This document shows positions 4,803-8,061 of a stretch of 8,061 bases of DNA, one piece after another (the stretch's first letter is position 1; each line of letters starts with the position of its first letter). Location of the stretch: the NCBI GenBank assembly GCA_024635885.1, contig JAGXIA010000117.1, positions 1 to 8,061 of the forward strand. Reading direction: 5' to 3'. Under the pieces are notes generated by a model. That model made no database searches and was not told the origin of the DNA. It was given only the letters and a program-made list of their open reading frames with translations. The stretch comes from Helicobacteraceae bacterium (GTDB taxonomy: Bacteria; Campylobacterota; Campylobacteria; Campylobacterales; Sulfurimonadaceae). The position numbers were made by a program, and so were the translations under genes.

Positions 4803-6365
4803 ATGAATATAAAAAATATTTTAACACCTAAGCAGATAGAGATTTGTCAAAAAGAGAAGTACTATTACCAACAAATAGGTATGCAAAAAAATCTTCTACA
4901 AATTGCAATAGAGCATAACTTCACACAAAAAAAAGAGAAACATCTTCCATACAGTCTTGATTTACTTAAAGAGTATGAAATTATTATAGTAGATGAAAAT
5001 CAGGAGAGTTATTCTGTTGAATGCAAAGAGTTAATTGGACCAAAACGACTTGCAAAGCTTGAAGAGCAGTTAAATAAAAAGATTATTCAGCGCACTATTC
5101 CAGTAAGAGAATTTAAAGAAAAATTTGATGCACTACTGAGTGTTGACCCCGATATAATTGAAAAAAAGATAAAACAGTTTAATGCTTATGATACAGAAGA
5201 TAACGAAGTATTATCTCTTTTTAGAATGATTTTAAATCATGGAGTAGTTCATAGCGTGAGTGATATTCATATAAATGCATATGAAGAGTTTTCATGGTTG
5301 CGTTACAGGCTAAATGGAAAAATCCAGTCCAAATATCTTTTAAACAGTGACTTGGCACAAAGATTTTCACTTATAATCAAAGAGAAATCAAACATAGACC
5401 TTATAAATGTTCAAAAACCCCAAAGTGGCGGTTTTAGTGAAAAATTTAAAAATGACAATATTGACTTTCGTATAGAAATTGCACCTTCAAATTTTGGTGA
5501 AAATATAGTTATTCGTATTTTGGACAAATCAAATAATCTCAAATCATTTTCGCAACTCTTTCCAAAAAAGCATCCGATGAGTGAACACCTTTTTCATTTT
5601 ATTAATCAAAAAAATGGCTTCTTTTTGACAGTTGGACCAACAGGAAGCGGTAAAACAACAACTTTAAATGCAATTCTTACTCAGCGTGACCGTTTGCATG
5701 AGATAATATATACAATAGAAGACCCAATAGAGTATAAAATAGACTTTGTAACACAGTATCAGGTAAATGAAGCAATCGACTTTACATTTCAAACTGCTAT
5801 GAAGTCTGTAATGCGCCAAGATCCGGATGTAATAGTCATAGGTGAAATGCGAGACAAAGAGAGTATTCATATAGCTTTAAAAGCCGCACATAGTGGACAT
5901 ATGGTTTTTTCTACCCTTCATACTACTAATGCTTATATGGCATTGGAGAGAATCAGAGATGAAGGTGGAGACCTTTTCATATTGGCATATTCATTGAGTG
6001 GAGTTATAGCTCAGAGATTAGTACTTCAACTTTGTGATTGTAAAACGCCAAGTTCTGAGGAAAATGGAAAAAATTACTTCAAATCAGAAAAAAAAGGTTT
6101 TGTAAAAAAAGGTTGTGCGAGGTGTAATTTCTCCGGCTACAGCCAAAGAGTACTGTTAACAGATGTTGTTTTGATTCCACCAGATATGAAAACAAGATAT
6201 GGCTTCTATAAGGCATTGAAAGATGGTGCAGTTTTGTCAGTTTGGGATAATCTAATAACTTTTAGCTATTTCGAATCAGCAAAGTATCTTTTTGAACAAG
6301 GCTTGTGTGATTATGATACTCTCGTATCAGAACTCTTGTCACTAGGGTATATAGATGAAAATTAA
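4803..6365 (+). CDS. Secretion/pilus assembly ATPase, GspE/PilB/MshE/CtsE family
   Basis: This 520-residue cytoplasmic hexameric ATPase powers fibre assembly. A helical N-terminal region (about 1-110) precedes the N2 domain (about 125-245), which carries SDIHINAYEEFSWLRYRLNGKI and RIEIAPSNFGENIVIRIL. The catalytic domain has Walker A GPTGSGKTT (278-286, Lys284), the Asp box YTIEDPIEYK (303-312), Walker B DVIVIGEMRD (342-351, Glu348) and the His box AAHSGHMVFSTLHTTNA (361-377). A zinc-binding knuckle follows at C411, C413, C438 and C441, marking it as an assembly ATPase and not a PilT retraction motor. The first pair is CxC, not CxxC, and Walker B reads GEMRD instead of the usual GEIRD. The N-terminus lacks the RLG-type c-di-GMP-binding motif of MshE. 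The start ATG has only an A-rich upstream stretch. The 3' end overlaps the platform gene by 11 bases. Confidence 0.95.
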   Translation: MNIKNILTPKQIEICQKEKYYYQQIGMQKNLLQIAIEHNFTQKKEKHLPYSLDLLKEYEIIIVDENQESYSVECKELIGPKRLAKLEEQLNKKIIQRTIPVREFKEKFDALLSVDPDIIEKKIKQFNAYDTEDNEVLSLFRMILNHGVVHSVSDIHINAYEEFSWLRYRLNGKIQSKYLLNSDLAQRFSLIIKEKSNIDLINVQKPQSGGFSEKFKNDNIDFRIEIAPSNFGENIVIRILDKSNNLKSFSQLFPKKHPMSEHLFHFINQKNGFFLTVGPTGSGKTTTLNAILTQRDRLHEIIYTIEDPIEYKIDFVTQYQVNEAIDFTFQTAMKSVMRQDPDVIVIGEMRDKESIHIALKAAHSGHMVFSTLHTTNAYMALERIRDEGGDLFILAYSLSGVIAQRLVLQLCDCKTPSSEENGKNYFKSEKKGFVKKGCARCNFSGYSQRVLLTDVVLIPPDMKTRYGFYKALKDGAVLSVWDNLITFSYFESAKYLFEQGLCDYDTLVSELLSLGYIDEN

Positions 6366-7404
6366 TGTTTATACAATGCTCAAAACTTTACTTTTTACTC
6401 TTCAAAATGGTAAAAATATCTCAAGTGGCATGCAACTGCTTGCAAATAGTGCAAAAACACGTAGAGAGAGAAATATATACATAAAAATATATGATGACAT
6501 AAAAGAGGGTGCTACATTTTCTCAAGCCTTATATAACCACAGTGTCGGTTCATTAGATATTATTCAGTTCTTAAAAATGGCGGAACGAGGAACAAATTTT
6601 AGAACAGCTTTACAAAAACTTATAAAATATCTTGAAGTGAAAGATGAATTTCAAAGAGAATCAAATGATAAGATTTCTTTGCCAATTATCTATTTCAGTA
6701 TCGCATCAGTAATTGTTTTAGGAGTTAAGTTTTTTGCCGTACCATATCAGATAGAGAGGGCACAAGGGTATAGTAAAGAGATTGTGGCTTTGATAGGCGG
6801 GCATTTAGAAATGGCACAATTTATGACAGATGTTCTATTTATAAGCTTAGTAATCGTTGGCAGTTATTTTATGATTTTATTACTCTCACTCTTTAATAAC
6901 TCTTATTTAGTACAAGCAGCAGCGAAACAATTGGCTCTGATTTTCCCTCTTAGTTCAGGCATAGTTATGAAATTTGAGAAATTTATGCTGTTTGGGATGT
7001 TGGGAGAGATGTTACTGAGTGGAATTTCATTTAAAAAAGCAGTGCAATCTGCTATAGATACAACAACTGTAAAACGTTTTAAAAGTGCATTGCAAGAGAG
7101 CTTAGACAGTATTAAATATGATGGAAAATTAATTTTGCACAGTAAGCTGTATGACGATGTGGAAAAAGGACTTTTAACGGGAGTTGGCTCTTCTGCTCAA
7201 GTTGGTTCCGTTATGCTTGAAATTAGTGACAGAGCAAGGACAGATGCCTTAGAACTAAGTACAAAGTTTTTTCGTATGATTACACTATTATCTATACTGC
7301 TTATGGCTTTCGCTGTATTTATAGAGTTCTTTACTGTTGTATTGACTCAGATACTAATTCAAAAAGGTCTTATTGATGCAACGCGTGGAGTAGGTACATT
7401 CTAA
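6355..7404 (+). CDS. Inner-membrane platform protein, GspF/PilC/MshG/CtsF family
   Basis: This polytopic platform receives the ATPase stroke and guides subunits into the fibre. The 349 residues contain two repeats of the GspF domain. The first cytoplasmic domain (about 5-105) includes LLFTLQNGKNISSGMQLLA and FLKMAERGTNFRTALQKL. Membrane segments lie at about 108-128 and 157-180. The second cytoplasmic domain (about 205-303) includes LGEMLLSGISFKKAVQSA and VGSVMLEISDRAR, and a last membrane segment lies at about 306-330. It is some 50 residues shorter than typical GspF/PilC of about 400, because the usual N-terminal beta-rich extension is absent. AGGG at 6344-6347 is a fair ribosome binding site for the ATG at 6355, inside the end of the ATPase gene. 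Its stop TAA shares one base with the next ATG. The overlap with its partner ATPase is typical for these pairs. Confidence 0.93.
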   Translation: MKINVYTMLKTLLFTLQNGKNISSGMQLLANSAKTRRERNIYIKIYDDIKEGATFSQALYNHSVGSLDIIQFLKMAERGTNFRTALQKLIKYLEVKDEFQRESNDKISLPIIYFSIASVIVLGVKFFAVPYQIERAQGYSKEIVALIGGHLEMAQFMTDVLFISLVIVGSYFMILLLSLFNNSYLVQAAAKQLALIFPLSSGIVMKFEKFMLFGMLGEMLLSGISFKKAVQSAIDTTTVKRFKSALQESLDSIKYDGKLILHSKLYDDVEKGLLTGVGSSAQVGSVMLEISDRARTDALELSTKFFRMITLLSILLMAFAVFIEFFTVVLTQILIQKGLIDATRGVGTF

Positions 7405-8061
7405 TGAGAAGAGCGTACTTGTTAGCAGAAGCTATGATAGCTGTTATTATTGCGGGAATTGTAGCTGCAGTTTTTACTACTATGAATTATTATACACATC
7501 TGCAAGCAAATGTACTTAAACAGCAAAATACAAAAACAATATTAGAAGTTGTACGAAGTCGTTTAGTTAACTTAGCTTCAGATCCGGACAGTGACTCATA
7601 CTTTGAACTTTTAAAAGAAGAAACTGACAATACATTACCGGTAAATATCGGTCTTGGAACAGATGCCTGGGGAAAAAGGATCTACTATTATACTATTGAC
7701 CTTGGACTTTCTAATGAGATGAACGCTTCTTATGCAGATACAAACACTTCTATCTCTCCAAATGATAATATTTCTGGTCGTTTAGTAAGCTCAGGAGAAG
7801 ATATGGTCTTAGATACAAATAGTTCAGAAGGTGTAGCTCAGGGCGATGATTTAATGCTTGAGATAGGAGTAGGGGAACTAAACCACTATAAACTTTACGG
7901 AAGTTCAGAGATTACGACTGAAACACGTGGATACAACAGTGCAATAGTCTCTGCTACAGAACCTATAACACCTATTAACGGTACACTATGGTACGACACA
8001 AGCAGTTCTTCTTTAAAAATTTATTCTCAAACTGATGCTAATTGGACAAAACTTTCAATCT
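7404..8061 (+). CDS. Large pseudopilin-like protein (3' end outside window)
   Basis: The ATG overlaps the platform stop by one base (TAATG) and the frame stays open to the right edge, giving 219 visible residues. The N-terminus MRRAYLLAEAMIAVIIAGIV is prepilin-like: a 4-residue basic leader ending in Ala, Tyr at +1, Glu at +5, and a long hydrophobic helix. The helix continues as a polar stem (about 33-58). TDAWGKRIYYYTID (86-99) resembles the D.WG...Y pattern near the core of GspG/GspH-type pseudopilins. The rest is Ser/Thr/Asn-rich without Cys and ends with INGTLWYDTSSSSLKIYSQT (191-210) and W213, a pattern recalling short modules of tail fibres and surface proteins. It may be a large tip-type subunit of the GspK/MshQ/MshD sort. 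The N-terminal motif is well supported; the C-terminal resemblance is inference, and the full length is unknown. Confidence 0.78.
   Translation, partial: MRRAYLLAEAMIAVIIAGIVAAVFTTMNYYTHLQANVLKQQNTKTILEVVRSRLVNLASDPDSDSYFELLKEETDNTLPVNIGLGTDAWGKRIYYYTIDLGLSNEMNASYADTNTSISPNDNISGRLVSSGEDMVLDTNSSEGVAQGDDLMLEIGVGELNHYKLYGSSEITTETRGYNSAIVSATEPITPINGTLWYDTSSSSLKIYSQTDANWTKLSI

Noticed and set aside
1..8061. CRISPR array, tRNA, rRNA, insertion sequence or integrase
   Set aside because: I saw no regularly spaced repeats, tRNA-like fold, rRNA segment, transposase or terminal inverted repeats; nearly all bases are accounted for by the colinear genes.

Overview
The window is AT-rich, densely packed and reads almost entirely on the + strand. 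Gene content and order suggest a member of the Campylobacterota (a Sulfurimonas, Sulfurovum or Arcobacter-like relative). The reasons are the compact order of a small exported protein, secretin, bitopic membrane proteins, ATPase and inner-membrane platform, which recalls the Campylobacter cts transformation genes, plus the AT-rich codon use and tight overlaps. The taxonomic call is inference from style, not from a database match.

Positions 1-402 hold the 3' end of an unrelated gene, a membrane-anchored protein resembling the C-terminus of BatD. A 74-base gap follows (403-476). It contains an exact match to the sigma-54 (RpoN) -24/-12 promoter consensus, then an AT-only interrupted palindrome over the expected transcription start.

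From 477 to the right edge runs one gene cluster for a type II secretion / type IV pilus-like machine, closest in layout to MSHA-type and Cts-type systems. In order it encodes: a small exported GspC/PilP/MshK-like protein (477-854); an MshL-like lipoprotein secretin (857-2374); a bitopic GspL/PilN-like protein (2385-3179); a PilO/GspM-like protein (3166-3606); a pilin-like protein (3650-4276); a second pseudopilin (4281-4769); a GspE/PilB/MshE-type assembly ATPase (4803-6365); a short GspF/PilC/MshG-type platform protein (6355-7404); and a third pseudopilin-like protein cut by the right edge (7404-8061). Genes overlap or sit a few bases apart except at two short gaps. The gap before 3650 carries a good sigma-28 (FliA)-like promoter candidate, and the gap before 4803 carries an extended -10 box.

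The expected machine works as follows. The ATPase drives the platform protein to build a thin fibre of prepilin-type subunits from the inner membrane. The bitopic proteins and the small exported protein link this platform to the outer-membrane secretin. No prepilin peptidase or PilT-like retraction ATPase lies in the window. The job could be DNA uptake, protein secretion or adhesion; sequence alone does not decide. The most notable signal is that promoters of two flagellar-class sigma factors appear to feed a non-flagellar fibre machine.
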